NCBI RefSeq assembly: GCF_002939305.1
Contig: NZ_MVDI01000001.1
Coordinates: 434,001-498,000 of the forward strand
Length of the DNA stretch: 64,000 nt
Reading direction: 5' to 3'
Origin: Chroococcidiopsis sp. TS-821
GTDB lineage: Bacteria > Cyanobacteriota > Cyanobacteriia > Cyanobacteriales > Chroococcidiopsidaceae
This document shows, piece after piece, positions 54,289 to 63,235 of the stretch (position 1 is the stretch's first letter; every line of letters begins with the position of its first letter). Below the pieces are notes generated by a model. That model searched no databases. It saw only the letters and a list, made by a program, of their open reading frames with translations, and was not told where the DNA came from. The translations under genes were made by a program, and so were the position numbers.

Positions 54289-54961
54289 CTTTCTGTTCCA
54301 AGGCATTTAAATGTGCTATTAACGCTTGACCATCACCGTTGTGTTCTTGAGCAATTTGCTCTGCAACTTCAGCATTACCTGAACAAATCGCGTCAACTAA
54401 ACTTTCGTGTTGCAATCTAATTTCATCTAGATCTGGATGAATCGCATTGCAAGACACGATATATAATCTAATTTGTTGTTCGACAATTTTGTATTGTTGC
54501 TGCAAGCGTTGGTGTTCTGAAAGTTCAATAATAGTTTTATGCAGCGCAAAGTCTGTATCTGCTAACTCTTGCCATTTTCCGAGTTTTGCAGCTTTGACTA
54601 ATTGCTGTAGTTTAGTATGCAAAATCTTTGTTTTAGCAGGTGTAATTGATTCAGCAAGTAGTTTTGCAGCTAATCCTTCTAAAGCATTGCGTAGCGTATA
54701 AAGTTCCCAAGCATCGCGCGAACTTAATCCAGAAACTGCACAACCACGATACGGAAATTGTTCGACTAAACCTTCGTACGTTAACTGTTGTAGTGCGGCG
54801 CGAATCGTACCGCGACTTAAATTTAATCGTTCAGATAATTCAATTTCTAACAACCGCGAACCTGGTGGAAGAACACCACTGAGAATTTCTTCACGAATCG
54901 CATCCGCAGCTTGTACTTCAAGACTGCGATGAACAATTGTAAGTTGCGATCGCCTCTTCAT
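54281..54961 (-). CDS. GntR family regulator, FadR/FCD type
   Basis: 226 residues from the ATG at 54961. An upstream in-frame ATG at 55024 lies inside the palindromic operator, so it is unlikely to be the true start. Winged helix (~15-75: IREEILSGVLPPGSRLLEIE; NLSRGTIRAALQQLTYEG), then an FCD helical effector domain with metal-type His residues (TDFALHKTIIEL; HESLVDAICSG). Such proteins respond to carboxylic acids. It is coupled to the HAD gene. A perfect palindrome 46 bp upstream separates it from the divergent MATE gene. Confidence 0.86.
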   Translation of the reverse strand: MKRRSQLTIVHRSLEVQAADAIREEILSGVLPPGSRLLEIELSERLNLSRGTIRAALQQLTYEGLVEQFPYRGCAVSGLSSRDAWELYTLRNALEGLAAKLLAESITPAKTKILHTKLQQLVKAAKLGKWQELADTDFALHKTIIELSEHQRLQQQYKIVEQQIRLYIVSCNAIHPDLDEIRLQHESLVDAICSGNAEVAEQIAQEHNGDGQALIAHLNALEQKDD

Positions 54962-55006
54962 AGAGAATGTACTGGGAGCAGCATTAAGCAATAGTCTATG
55001 AAGAAA

Positions 55007-55032
55007 ATTGTAGATTGTCAACAATCTACAAT
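55007..55032 (+). promoter_or_regulatory. perfect 26-bp palindrome, likely FadR-type operator
   Basis: Arms ATTGTAGATTGT and ACAATCTACAAT flank the central CA. The core TTGT-CA-ACAA fits the usual TTGT-NN-ACAA operator of FCD-type GntR proteins. It lies between the divergent GntR (54961) and MATE (55069) starts, 46 and 37 bp away. Confidence 0.75.
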
Positions 55033-55068
55033 GCTAAAGTGAACAAGAGCTAATCTCGTGCATGCAAG

Positions 55069-56433
55069 ATGTCTTTAACTTCTAGCCCATCACTCCGTAC
55101 TGAATTGAGGGAGTTTCTGCGACTCGCAATCCCCTTGGCAAGCGCTCAAGTTGCGCAATCAGCAACAGGGTTTGTCGATACTGTGATTATGGGCAGATTA
55201 GGACAAGAAACCTTAGCCGCGGGAGGACTTGCGGCAATTACCTTCACTGCGCTACTCAATACGGCAAGTGGTGTTGTCATCGGAGTTAGCCCTTTAGTGG
55301 CGGAAGCTTACGGCGCAGGAAACAAAGCACGAGTTCAACAAGTGGCGCGTCAAGGGCTATGGCTGTCATTGATACTTGCAATTCCTGTAATGATCTTCCT
55401 CAGCAACATCGATACGCTGATGCGTCAGTTTGGACAACAAGCAACAACAGTAGCGCTAGCAAAGACATATATAGATATCATGCTTTGGGGTTTATTCCCT
55501 GCTTTAGCGTTTGCAACGTTGCGTAGTGTTGTTTCAGGGCTTTCGCATGCACGTCCAGTCATGCTCATTGTTATTGGCGGTACGCTGTTTAATATTGCAG
55601 GTAACTATGTTTTAGGGTTTGGTAAATTAGGGTTTCCCGCACTGGGGCTACAGGGGCTTGCTTGGGCAAGTATTGTCTCGCTTTGGGGAATGTTTTTATC
55701 GCTCGTTGCTTACACGTTGAGACACCCGAAAATTAAAACTTATCGCTTGTTTGAAAATTTACATCAGTTGAAGTTGCGCATCTTTTGGGAATTGGTGTTA
55801 ATTGGCGTACCAATTGGGGTATCTGCGGCGTTAGAAACCGGACTCTTTACAGTTGTCACTTATTTGATGGGTGCATTAGGAACTGAAGTACTCGCTGCGC
55901 ATCAAATCATCTTGCAAACCATTATCGTCATCTTCATGGTACCGCTAGGAATGTCGTTTGCGACAACGATTCGCGTTGGACAGTGGAGTGGACAGCAAAA
56001 TTATACTGCGGCAAGACTAGCAGGTTATGTGGGGATAACGAGTGGAGTGGTATTTATGACATTTATGGCGATCGCACTTTTGACATTTCCCCAGCAAGTT
56101 ATAGGGTTATATATCGATGTCCGCGCGCCAGAAAATGCCTCACTATTGACGATCGTCATGCCCATGCTAGCGATCGCGGCTGTCGCTCAAATTATTGATG
56201 GCATGCAGAAAACAGCATCCGGCGCACTTTATGGACTCAAAGATACGCGCGTACCAATGTTGATTAGCTTCTGTACCTTCTGGGGAGTTGGCTTAACCAC
56301 TGGCTACCTACTTGGATTTCATTTTGGTTTGGGTGGTACGGGATTGTGGTTAGGACAATCAATTGGCGTGGCGATCGCTGCTGGAGTTTTCGTATGGCGC
56401 TTTCATCAACTTAGTTTGTCTAAAAGTTGGTGA
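55069..56433 (+). CDS. MATE family efflux transporter
   Basis: 454 residues, twelve hydrophobic helices in two similar halves. Typical MATE segments: LAIPLASAQVAQSATGFVDTV, MGRLGQETLAAGGLA, MLWGLFPALAFATLRSVVSG and ALGTEVLAAHQII. It exports drugs or metabolites using a Na+ or H+ gradient. Its promoter shares the 26-bp palindrome with the divergent GntR regulator, so it may be under that control, together with the HAD hydrolase. No strong ribosome binding site is visible. Confidence 0.88.
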   Translation: MSLTSSPSLRTELREFLRLAIPLASAQVAQSATGFVDTVIMGRLGQETLAAGGLAAITFTALLNTASGVVIGVSPLVAEAYGAGNKARVQQVARQGLWLSLILAIPVMIFLSNIDTLMRQFGQQATTVALAKTYIDIMLWGLFPALAFATLRSVVSGLSHARPVMLIVIGGTLFNIAGNYVLGFGKLGFPALGLQGLAWASIVSLWGMFLSLVAYTLRHPKIKTYRLFENLHQLKLRIFWELVLIGVPIGVSAALETGLFTVVTYLMGALGTEVLAAHQIILQTIIVIFMVPLGMSFATTIRVGQWSGQQNYTAARLAGYVGITSGVVFMTFMAIALLTFPQQVIGLYIDVRAPENASLLTIVMPMLAIAAVAQIIDGMQKTASGALYGLKDTRVPMLISFCTFWGVGLTTGYLLGFHFGLGGTGLWLGQSIGVAIAAGVFVWRFHQLSLSKSW

Positions 56434-56597
56434 TTGGTAATTGGTAATTGGTAATTGGTAATCGGTAATTAGTGATATTCAACTCAAAACTCATAACTCA
56501 AAACTGATCGCTAACTACTAGTCACTAGCCATTCATAACTCAAAACTGGTCGCTAACTACTAGTCACTAGCCACTCAAAACTCATAACTCATAACTT
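56434..56597 (+). repeat. heptamer tandem repeat and duplicated 42-bp unit
   Basis: Five tandem TTGGTAA units, the last with one change (56434-56468), start right after the MATE stop. They are followed by two copies of a 42-bp unit that includes ACTACTAGTCACTAGCCA (starting near 56492 and 56534). Similar scraps occur near 2990, 7670 and 22,835. Intergenic short tandem repeats of this type are known in cyanobacteria. Confidence 0.65.
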
Positions 56598-58370
56598 CTA
56601 AGTAAGCGCCGCTTTTCCTGTCCATCCTGCAAGGTTAGCAATCACAGCAACTAACTCAGTAGGATTTACAGGTTTGGCTATATGCATTTGAAATCCTGCT
56701 GCTAGGGCACGGGTGCGGTCTTCTACTCTGGCGTAGGCTGTTAAAGCAACAGCCGGAATTTTACCACCATTTTGTGCTTCCATCGCTCGGATGCGGCGGA
56801 TGAGACTGTAGCCATCTTCCCCAGGCATACCAATATCACTAACTAAAATATCCGGTTGAAACTGTTCAATGGCGGCGATCGCTTCTGCAACCGACGCTGC
56901 TGTTTTTACGAGGGCTTGACATTCTTGAAGTACTGTTGCGAGTAAATCGCGTGCATCCGCCTCATCATCAACGACAAGAATTTTTAAATTACTCAATACT
57001 GGGGCATAATCAAAAGAAACGTCACCGCCTACTGTCGGATGGACTCGTTCTGATTCATTTGTCTTTAAAACAACTGTGAGCGGTAATTGCACCACAAAAG
57101 TTGCTCCTTGCCCTTCACCAGGGCTTTGTGCTTGCACAGTACCGCCATGCAGTTCGACTAAATGACGCACGATCGCTAATCCCAAACCTAAACCACCATG
57201 CGATCGCGTGTGCGTACTATCAGCTTGTCGAAAGCGCTCAAAAATATACGGTAGAAAATCAGCGCTAATGCCTTTTCCTGTATCACTAACAATAATTTCA
57301 ACGTGCGAGTTAACTCGCTCTAGTCGCACTTGCACCCGCCCGCCCTTTGGCGTAAACTTAATCGCATTCGATAATAAATTCCACACGACTTGCTGTAAGC
57401 GATCCGAATCTCCCGAAACCGGACCTGCTGAGGGATCGAGTACACTTTGAATCCGCACTTGCTTGGCATCAGCCGCTGGGCGTACAGTATCAATTGCTGC
57501 CTCAATCACCGGAACAAGCTCAATCGGGCGAACGTGTAAGCGCAGTTTCCCAGTAATAATTCGCGAAATATCCAGCAGATCTTCGATTAAGTTTGCTTGA
57601 CCTCTGGCGTTACGCTCAATCGCTTCTAGCGCCCGCGATCGCGTTGCTTCGTTTAGCTTCTGGCTGCGGAGAAGTTGCGACCATCCTAACATGGCATTGA
57701 GCGGGGTACGCAACTCATGCGAAAGCATCGACAGAAACTCATCTTTGGCGCGATTTGCTGCTTCTGCAATTGCACGGGCTTCTTGTTCGCGTACGAGTAA
57801 CTCATCTTTCAACTTGTTGGCAGCTTCTAGCTGCGCAGTGCGATCGCTTACTCGTTGTTCGAGTTCCAGATTCAAAGTGCGAATTTGTGCTTCCGCCCGT
57901 TCGCGTTCAGCAATTTGATTGCGTAACTCTAAGTTAGCTGCTTCAAGCTCGGCTGGACTTGGCAAGGCTAAAGCCTGCGGTACTAGCGGCACAAGCAATA
58001 CAGCAGTATAAACAGAAACAACAGCTGTTAAAAGTTTAATTGTTCCTGACAACCAGTAATGAGGATACCATAGCGTCCAGATTCCCATTAAGTGAGTGGT
58101 TCCGCACGCCACAATAAAAGCACCAAACAACAGAAAGATCCAGTTAAAAGGTAAATCTTTCCGCTGGCGAACAAAATAGAACAGCGTCAAGGGAATTGAG
58201 TAGTAAGCAAGCGCAATCAGTGAGTCTGAGAAGATATGTAGCCCTACTAATTCTGGTTTCCAAAGATAGCAGTGTCCGTGAGGAATAAACGCCTCAACGA
58301 TAGTTTGCTGAGCAAATCCGCTCAGATGTCCTAGCTCACCATGCAAAAATTCTAACGTCAAACTGTTCAT
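56598..58370 (-). CDS. ethylene-binding-domain hybrid histidine kinase
   Basis: 590 residues. Membrane helices at about 45-65, 76-95 and 108-130 form an ETR1-type ethylene-binding domain. Asp49, Tyr56, Ile59, Pro60, Ile86, Cys89 and His93 match ETR1 D25, Y32, I35, P36, I62, C65 and H69 at a constant offset of 24; C65 and H69 bind Cu(I) in ETR1. A coiled coil (140-200) is followed by HisKA (LSHELRTPLNAML), HATPase (NLLSNAIKFTP; GLGLGLAIV) and a C-terminal receiver (ILVSDIGMPGEDG). No GAF domain. It is probably a membrane sensor that signals to a partner protein; ligand is likely ethylene. Confidence 0.87.
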   Translation of the reverse strand: MNSLTLEFLHGELGHLSGFAQQTIVEAFIPHGHCYLWKPELVGLHIFSDSLIALAYYSIPLTLFYFVRQRKDLPFNWIFLLFGAFIVACGTTHLMGIWTLWYPHYWLSGTIKLLTAVVSVYTAVLLVPLVPQALALPSPAELEAANLELRNQIAERERAEAQIRTLNLELEQRVSDRTAQLEAANKLKDELLVREQEARAIAEAANRAKDEFLSMLSHELRTPLNAMLGWSQLLRSQKLNEATRSRALEAIERNARGQANLIEDLLDISRIITGKLRLHVRPIELVPVIEAAIDTVRPAADAKQVRIQSVLDPSAGPVSGDSDRLQQVVWNLLSNAIKFTPKGGRVQVRLERVNSHVEIIVSDTGKGISADFLPYIFERFRQADSTHTRSHGGLGLGLAIVRHLVELHGGTVQAQSPGEGQGATFVVQLPLTVVLKTNESERVHPTVGGDVSFDYAPVLSNLKILVVDDEADARDLLATVLQECQALVKTAASVAEAIAAIEQFQPDILVSDIGMPGEDGYSLIRRIRAMEAQNGGKIPAVALTAYARVEDRTRALAAGFQMHIAKPVNPTELVAVIANLAGWTGKAALT

Positions 58371-58538
58371 CTTTATTTATTATTGAGCCATCCCACGCGT
58401 GCGGAAAGATTTAGGTTCATTCAACCTTGAGAGATCATTTCAGCCCGATTCAATCATTATGATATTTAATTCACGAGCATATGTTTCGAAAAACAAAAAA
58501 TGAGTAGCGGTATCTACTCGCTAGCTTTCGTGCAGTTT

Positions 58539-59087
58539 TTAGAAAGAATAACTGACTCCCACCGAAGCACCCACTTGTGTTGTATCCAGAAAACCAGCAT
58601 CAACGCTGATACTTGCACCAAAAGCATCCGCGATCGGTATATCTAAACCGACAGTTGCCATCGGAGCCACTTGTCCATTGTCTCCTGTTGTAATGACAAT
58701 ACCACCACCAATATAAGGAGTCACGCTATCTTCGATGTCTGTGTCTGCGCCTGTTGGAAAATCGATCGTTAAAGGAACAGTAATATTTGGGTCAGACGTT
58801 AAACCGACCGAAGGACGCACTGAAAGCGAGTCAGTCAAGCCAATTCTACTATTAATTGAGAAGCTACTTTCGCCCATGGCGGTATCTCCAGTAATGCCAA
58901 CGTTACCACTAACACCAATCGAGAAGCGCGATCGCCCATTTGTATCACCTGTTAACGGCTGTAAGCCTTGAGCAATGACTAAAGGTTCCGCTTGTTGCGG
59001 ATTTGCAGTGATGCTTTGAGCTTGTACCGTTCCACCGAATCCAACGGTTAAGATTGTGCATCCGGTTGCAGCAACATACTTGAACAT
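58539..59087 (-). CDS. small outer-membrane beta-barrel-like protein
   Basis: 182 residues. Signal peptide (TGCTILTVGFGGTVQAQS), then strands alternating hydrophobic and polar residues (SIGVSGNVGITGD; SFSINSRIGLTDSLSV; ASISVDAGFLD) and the terminal YSF typical of outer-membrane proteins. I do not recognise the family. The size fits an 8-strand barrel. It lies alone between the ethylene-type kinase and DUF3445, all on the minus strand but widely spaced. Confidence 0.6.
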   Translation of the reverse strand: MFKYVAATGCTILTVGFGGTVQAQSITANPQQAEPLVIAQGLQPLTGDTNGRSRFSIGVSGNVGITGDTAMGESSFSINSRIGLTDSLSVRPSVGLTSDPNITVPLTIDFPTGADTDIEDSVTPYIGGGIVITTGDNGQVAPMATVGLDIPIADAFGASISVDAGFLDTTQVGASVGVSYSF

Positions 59088-59149
59088 GAGTTCGCCCTGG
59101 TGAAATGTATTACAGAAAAACAGCTAATCGCTAATCACTACTAGCTATC

Positions 59150-59167
59150 AAGTAATATTTATTACTT
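59150..59167 (+). promoter_or_regulatory. AT-rich inverted repeat
   Basis: AAGTAATA-TT-TATTACTT, 8-bp perfect arms, 63 bp upstream of the outer-membrane-like gene and downstream of the DUF3445 gene. It could be an operator or part of a terminator; no T-tract is clear. Confidence 0.35.
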
Positions 59168-59248
59168 TTCTATCTAAGCTAGCGATATCACATACTTATA
59201 CTGCATCTGATAAAACGCTCATCATACTAAAGGTTGAAATAGCAAAGC

Positions 59249-60139
59249 TTAAAAAGCTGTCAATTGCTGTAAGTAGGTTAAAAGTGGACTTTTAATAGGC
59301 AAAATATTTTTGTAAATTTGCATTTCCTGAGGAATTTGCTGAATTACTGCGGCTAGTTGCGATGCGATTTGGCGATCGCGCACAATTGACTTTAATGCAT
59401 ACACGTAAGTACGAATCGTAAATAAGATACCACCACTTTTAGGCAACCGTCGCAGAGTTTGTCGCTCGACTCTTAGCCACAATTTCTCCCCAGCATTCTC
59501 AGCAGTAATATCCTCACCAAATGCTGCACAACCATGCGGCTGGGTGAGAAACAACTCAGGAGAGTCAACAATACCCCAGTTAAGACGATATCCAGGAAAC
59601 TCTGGTTTGAGGCGATCGAAGAATTTATTCACAGGTTGCTCTAGCTTTTGGGCATAACCAGGAACCGGATCGTGAATCTGCATTAGCGGACGTCCCAACT
59701 TTTCTGACAAGCGCCACCGTGCTGGAAAGCAAACTGAACCTGCTGTCAAGATATATTCACTGTCGTTGCGTTGCATTAAACATAAATCTTCTTGAACCAA
59801 ACGTCCAGCTAAATCGAGTGAATTTTTAGTAAAATCACGTAAATTCCAAATTTGGTTGGTAACTTTATTAACTATATGGTCGTCTTGCTGCTGATAATAG
59901 TTGGGGAAATACTGCAATAAATGCTCTAATATAAGCTCTAATACTTCCTGTTGTCCTGCTTCACTTTCGGGAAGACAGCCAAACACATCTGAGTATTGTT
60001 CTCTATGTAACTTATCTTTGTAGTTCAATTCTTTAGCAAAGTCTTCATCAATCTCAATCCAGTGTTGCAACTGTAGAGGCTTCAGCCCCATTGCCATTCG
60101 CCATTGCCCATCTGCAAAGGGTAAATAAAGAGGTTTCAC
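59249..60139 (-). CDS. DUF3445, heme-dependent oxidative N-demethylase-like protein
   Basis: 296 residues. DUF3445 pattern: LYLPFADGQWRMAMGLKPL at the start (in pieces), LVQEDLCLMQ, SVCFPARWRLSEKLGRPL, IHDPVPGY and a late LWLRVERQTLRRLP. Family members include the fungal HODM enzyme, which demethylates dimethylamine with heme and NADPH. It lies 407 bp downstream of the glutamine-synthetase gene on the same strand. Given the N-methyl theme of the island, it could supply monomethylamine, but this has not been shown for cyanobacteria. Confidence 0.8.
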   Translation of the reverse strand: MKPLYLPFADGQWRMAMGLKPLQLQHWIEIDEDFAKELNYKDKLHREQYSDVFGCLPESEAGQQEVLELILEHLLQYFPNYYQQQDDHIVNKVTNQIWNLRDFTKNSLDLAGRLVQEDLCLMQRNDSEYILTAGSVCFPARWRLSEKLGRPLMQIHDPVPGYAQKLEQPVNKFFDRLKPEFPGYRLNWGIVDSPELFLTQPHGCAAFGEDITAENAGEKLWLRVERQTLRRLPKSGGILFTIRTYVYALKSIVRDRQIASQLAAVIQQIPQEMQIYKNILPIKSPLLTYLQQLTAF

Positions 60140-60231
60140 CTAATACTTCTCCCTCGAATATCGCCACACCTACTAAAGTTTAATAAAGTCTGCTTAACGA
60201 TTGTTATTAACGTGCCAAGCAGTTCAAGAAT

Positions 60232-60468
60232 ATGCTGAGGCAATATTTGCAGAGGCTTGGATTTTCAATGTATGAAATTGTTATGGATGTGAGATTCATT
60301 ATGCGATTGATGATTGATAGCAAGTATCAGCGTCAAGGCTGTGGACAAGCTACTATGATTGAGGTCATTCGTCCCCTCAAGCTGTGTCTTGATGTTGAAA
60401 TCATTGCGACTAGTTATCGAAAAGAGAATGATGCAGCTGCAAGGCTTTATCAGATAAAATTTCGGTAA
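60232..60468 (+). pseudogene. GNAT acetyltransferase remnant
   Basis: A 78-codon frame whose middle matches the GNAT core: RLMIDSKYQRQGCGQATMIEV (in pieces), with the QRQGCGQA acetyl-CoA loop, then RKENDAAARLYQ. The beginning of the domain and the last strands are missing, so it is a fragment and probably not active. Confidence 0.55.
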
Positions 60469-60546
60469 TGGGATGTTTTTTATGCGCGATCGCACCCAAC
60501 AGAGGTATACGTAAAACTTGAAGAATATTCAGGCTAATTTCTGTTA

Positions 60547-62049
60547 CTACGGCAAACAATCGAGATAATTTTCGACATCCCAGTTACTAACTGTTGATAA
60601 AAATCGCTCCCACTCGTCGCGCTTGTACCAAGTGTAAACTTGATACATCTCTCCAGGTAACGCAGATTTAATCACCTCATCCGCCGCTAAACGATCTAAC
60701 GCTTCACCCAAAGACATCGGTAATTTCTTCACTTGTTTACCAGCTTCCATCGCCTCATACAAATTGCGATGTTCAGGTTCTCCTGGATCGAGGTTGCGTT
60801 TGATACCATCATCAAAGGCTTTCAGCAGTGCAGCTGCCATGAGATACGGATTCACCATCGAATCCACCGCGCGATACTCAAATCTTCCTGGTGCAGAAAC
60901 TCGTAACCCACACGTGCGATTTTGATAGCCCCAATCTGCATAGACAGGTGCCCACAAGCCAGTATCCCACAATCGTCGGTAAGAGTTTACTGTCGAACAA
61001 CCGATTGCAGTCAAAGCCCCCAAATGTTCAATGACACCACCAATACAATTTAAACCAATCGCCCCAGGCAAATGCGACGATTGTGATGGTAGAAAAGTAT
61101 TTTCTCCACCTTTGTAGTATTGAAAAGTTCCTGCCATTCCTGGTAGCGTTTCATAACCAAAATCTTTCACGATCGCTTCTCCACCACGCCATAAAGATAA
61201 ATTGTGATGGCAACCCGAAGCCGAGACACCCATGAAAGGTTTTGTCATGAAGCAAGCAATGAGATTATACTCTCGTGCCACTTGAGCGCAGATTTGACGA
61301 TATGTTGTGAGGCGATCGCACGTTCTCAATGCATCATCAAACATAAAATTGAGTTCTAATTGCCCTGGTGCATCTTCATGATCGCCCTGAATCATATCTA
61401 ATCCCATTGCCCGACTGTATTCTATGACCTTTAAGAACACGGGGCGCAATTCTTCAAACTGATCGATATGGTAGCAATTTGGTTTCGTAACTCCACCATC
61501 AAGTTTTCCATCCGCACCTTTTTTCAACCACATCATTTCCGGTTCGCAACCATGACGCAGATGCAATCCATCGTGTTCTTGTTGAAACTGCGCGTGAATT
61601 CGACGTAAATTTCCGCGACAATCTGACGTTAGATATGCACCAGGATTGTTTGGTTCTTCGCGGTTGCGAAAACACGTACAAAAAACTCGTGCAACACGCT
61701 TATCCCAGGGTAATTGACAAAACGTTTCCGGATCGGGAATTGCCACAAGTTCTGAAGCTTCCGGACCATAACCAATATAATTGCGGTGGCGATCGAGGTA
61801 TAAATTAGCCGTTGCACCGTAAACTAACTGAAAACCATTTTGGGCGATCGCTTCCCAGTGTTCCGCAGGGACACCTTTACCAACAATGCGACCTGTGACG
61901 GAAACAAATTGATAATATATGTACTGAATCTTAAGTTCATTGATCTTTGCTCGTACTTGCTTTACCAGTTCCGCACGACCTTCAGCATCAACATAAGCTT
62001 CCAAATCGGTCAGCGCTTCGACTCGTGTTAAGGTGCCAGTCACTGCCAT
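60547..62049 (-). CDS. glnT: glutamine-synthetase-family ligase (GlnT/GMAS-like)
   Basis: 500 residues. GS-family fold: YIYYQFVSVTGRIVGKGVPA, GDHEDAPGQLELNF, the metal/Glu site KPFMGVSASGCHHNLSL, and the late GRFEYRAVDSMVNPYLMAAA. The GVSASGCHHN pattern separates it from standard GlnA and fits GlnT and gamma-glutamylmethylamide synthetase. It would join glutamate and ammonia or methylamine with ATP. A perfect CTTGTTATAACAAG site lies 34 bp upstream, identical to the one before glxB, linking it to the island at 25-38 kb. Confidence 0.85.
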   Translation of the reverse strand: MAVTGTLTRVEALTDLEAYVDAEGRAELVKQVRAKINELKIQYIYYQFVSVTGRIVGKGVPAEHWEAIAQNGFQLVYGATANLYLDRHRNYIGYGPEASELVAIPDPETFCQLPWDKRVARVFCTCFRNREEPNNPGAYLTSDCRGNLRRIHAQFQQEHDGLHLRHGCEPEMMWLKKGADGKLDGGVTKPNCYHIDQFEELRPVFLKVIEYSRAMGLDMIQGDHEDAPGQLELNFMFDDALRTCDRLTTYRQICAQVAREYNLIACFMTKPFMGVSASGCHHNLSLWRGGEAIVKDFGYETLPGMAGTFQYYKGGENTFLPSQSSHLPGAIGLNCIGGVIEHLGALTAIGCSTVNSYRRLWDTGLWAPVYADWGYQNRTCGLRVSAPGRFEYRAVDSMVNPYLMAAALLKAFDDGIKRNLDPGEPEHRNLYEAMEAGKQVKKLPMSLGEALDRLAADEVIKSALPGEMYQVYTWYKRDEWERFLSTVSNWDVENYLDCLP

Positions 62050-62082
62050 GACTCCTAATACGCTTTTTTGTAGTAAAGCAAT

Positions 62083-62096
62083 CTTGTTATAACAAG
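62083..62096 (-). promoter_or_regulatory. candidate GntR operator, site E (perfect palindrome)
   Basis: CTTGTTATAACAAG, 34 bp upstream of the glutamine-synthetase-family start. It is identical to 27173-27186, 35 kb away, which is the main evidence for a regulon outside the gene cluster. Confidence 0.65.
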
Positions 62097-62308
62097 GCTG
62101 TATCTAGAGATACTTTCACTACTAGTTTCCGAATAGGTATCAAAATCGTTATCAAAAGACTCAAATTGAAAGTATTAAATAGAATTCTTCATAACTCATA
62201 TGCTAAGGTTAGCAAGACTGCTTGTTCCAACTGAGTTACTGTTTCTGGAGCTAGTTGTCCTAAGCTCCGAATGAGATGGCTTTACTTCACCACGCTTCTG
62301 CTGGTTGG

Positions 62309-62545
62309 TCATTGTCGATCTTCTCGATCAAGCATTGCGGTATAATCACTTATTCCAACTTCGGCAAGCGCACGGTCTTCTTCTGCAAACTCAGTAGCAA
62401 GGGTTACTAACTGAGCAGGATCAAGCACAACATGGCGGCGTTTATCTCGAAACTTTAGGAATGCGATGAAGTCAGCTACTTGTTGCAGTTGTTCCTCTGT
62501 AAGTTGATCGAGGTCTTGCTTAAGAGCCTCACTGCTGATTGACAT
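62309..62545 (-). CDS. small antitoxin-like protein
   Basis: 78 residues. It begins with LKQDLDQLTEEQLQQVADFI and AFLKFRDKRR, a pattern frequent in small cyanobacterial proteins grouped with DUF2281/antitoxins. The acidic C-terminus (EFAEEDRALAEVG) could bind a basic toxin. No toxin gene follows in frame downstream. Confidence 0.5.
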   Translation of the reverse strand: MSISSEALKQDLDQLTEEQLQQVADFIAFLKFRDKRRHVVLDPAQLVTLATEFAEEDRALAEVGISDYTAMLDREDRQ

Positions 62546-62707
62546 AATAATAAAACAAAATGATTATATTACTTTTAGTATAAGTTTATACTAATACAAC
62601 TTTGATTAAATGTATGTCTTAACTAATTAAAACACGGCGAAAATAACCAGAATCTGAACCTACTGAATCAGCTAAGTTCGCTTACCAAATTTCTTCTCAA
62701 TATACTA

Positions 62708-62941
62708 CTATTCGTCATATCGCAAAGATACAAATTGCATCTTTGCTAACACGGAATTTAGCTCAGAATATTCTTTAGCATAAACTTGATTCAGCTTCTC
62801 TAAAATTTGATGACGGTTATATTTTTGTACATATGGTTGCAACGCTTTCGTATAAAGTTCATTGCGTGATAAACTTAGCTGTGCAGCCAGTGCTTCGGCT
62901 GCTTCAAAAACTGAATTTGGTAGAGATATAGCAGTCTTCAT
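62708..62941 (-). CDS. ribbon-helix-helix antitoxin, no toxin partner
   Basis: 77 residues. KTAISLPNSVFEAAEALAAQL is a ribbon-helix-helix DNA-binding strand plus helix, as in MazE/CopG-type antitoxins. The rest is helical. A MazF-type toxin normally overlaps the end, but the 160 bp downstream has no such frame. It looks like an orphan antitoxin left after toxin loss. Confidence 0.6.
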   Translation of the reverse strand: MKTAISLPNSVFEAAEALAAQLSLSRNELYTKALQPYVQKYNRHQILEKLNQVYAKEYSELNSVLAKMQFVSLRYDE

Positions 62942-63007
62942 CGTGGTTTCAATCGTAATTACTCACAGTTTGTTAATATTTTGAGTACATAAAACAGGTA
63001 TGGAACC

Positions 63008-63235
63008 ATGAGCAAGGCATCTCGAACGAATTCTCCACGCAAGGTACTGTTATATCCTGGCGAGGATGGTTACTTTGTTGTTGAAGTACCTAGTTTGCCT
63101 GGATGCATCACTCAGGGAAAGACTCGTGAAGAGGCTCTTACCAATGCTGAAGAAGCCATTACTCTTTATATCGAAGTTTTGCAAGAGCGAGGTGAAACGA
63201 TTCCAGATGATCTAGTTGAAGTTGTGCTGGTATGA
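63008..63235 (+). CDS. hicB: HicB family antitoxin
   Basis: 75 residues. The HicB fold is clear: VLLYPGEDGYFVVEVPSLPG then CITQGKTREEALTNAEEAI. No C-terminal DNA-binding extension, so it is the short form. It overlaps hicA by 4 bp (ATGA). The order antitoxin then toxin is the less common one. Confidence 0.88.
   Translation: MSKASRTNSPRKVLLYPGEDGYFVVEVPSLPGCITQGKTREEALTNAEEAITLYIEVLQERGETIPDDLVEVVLV

Noticed and set aside
60195..60215. A sixth GntR-type site upstream of DUF3445 (ATTGTTATTAACGT)
   Set aside because: It needs a one-base insertion and has weak outer arms; not counted.
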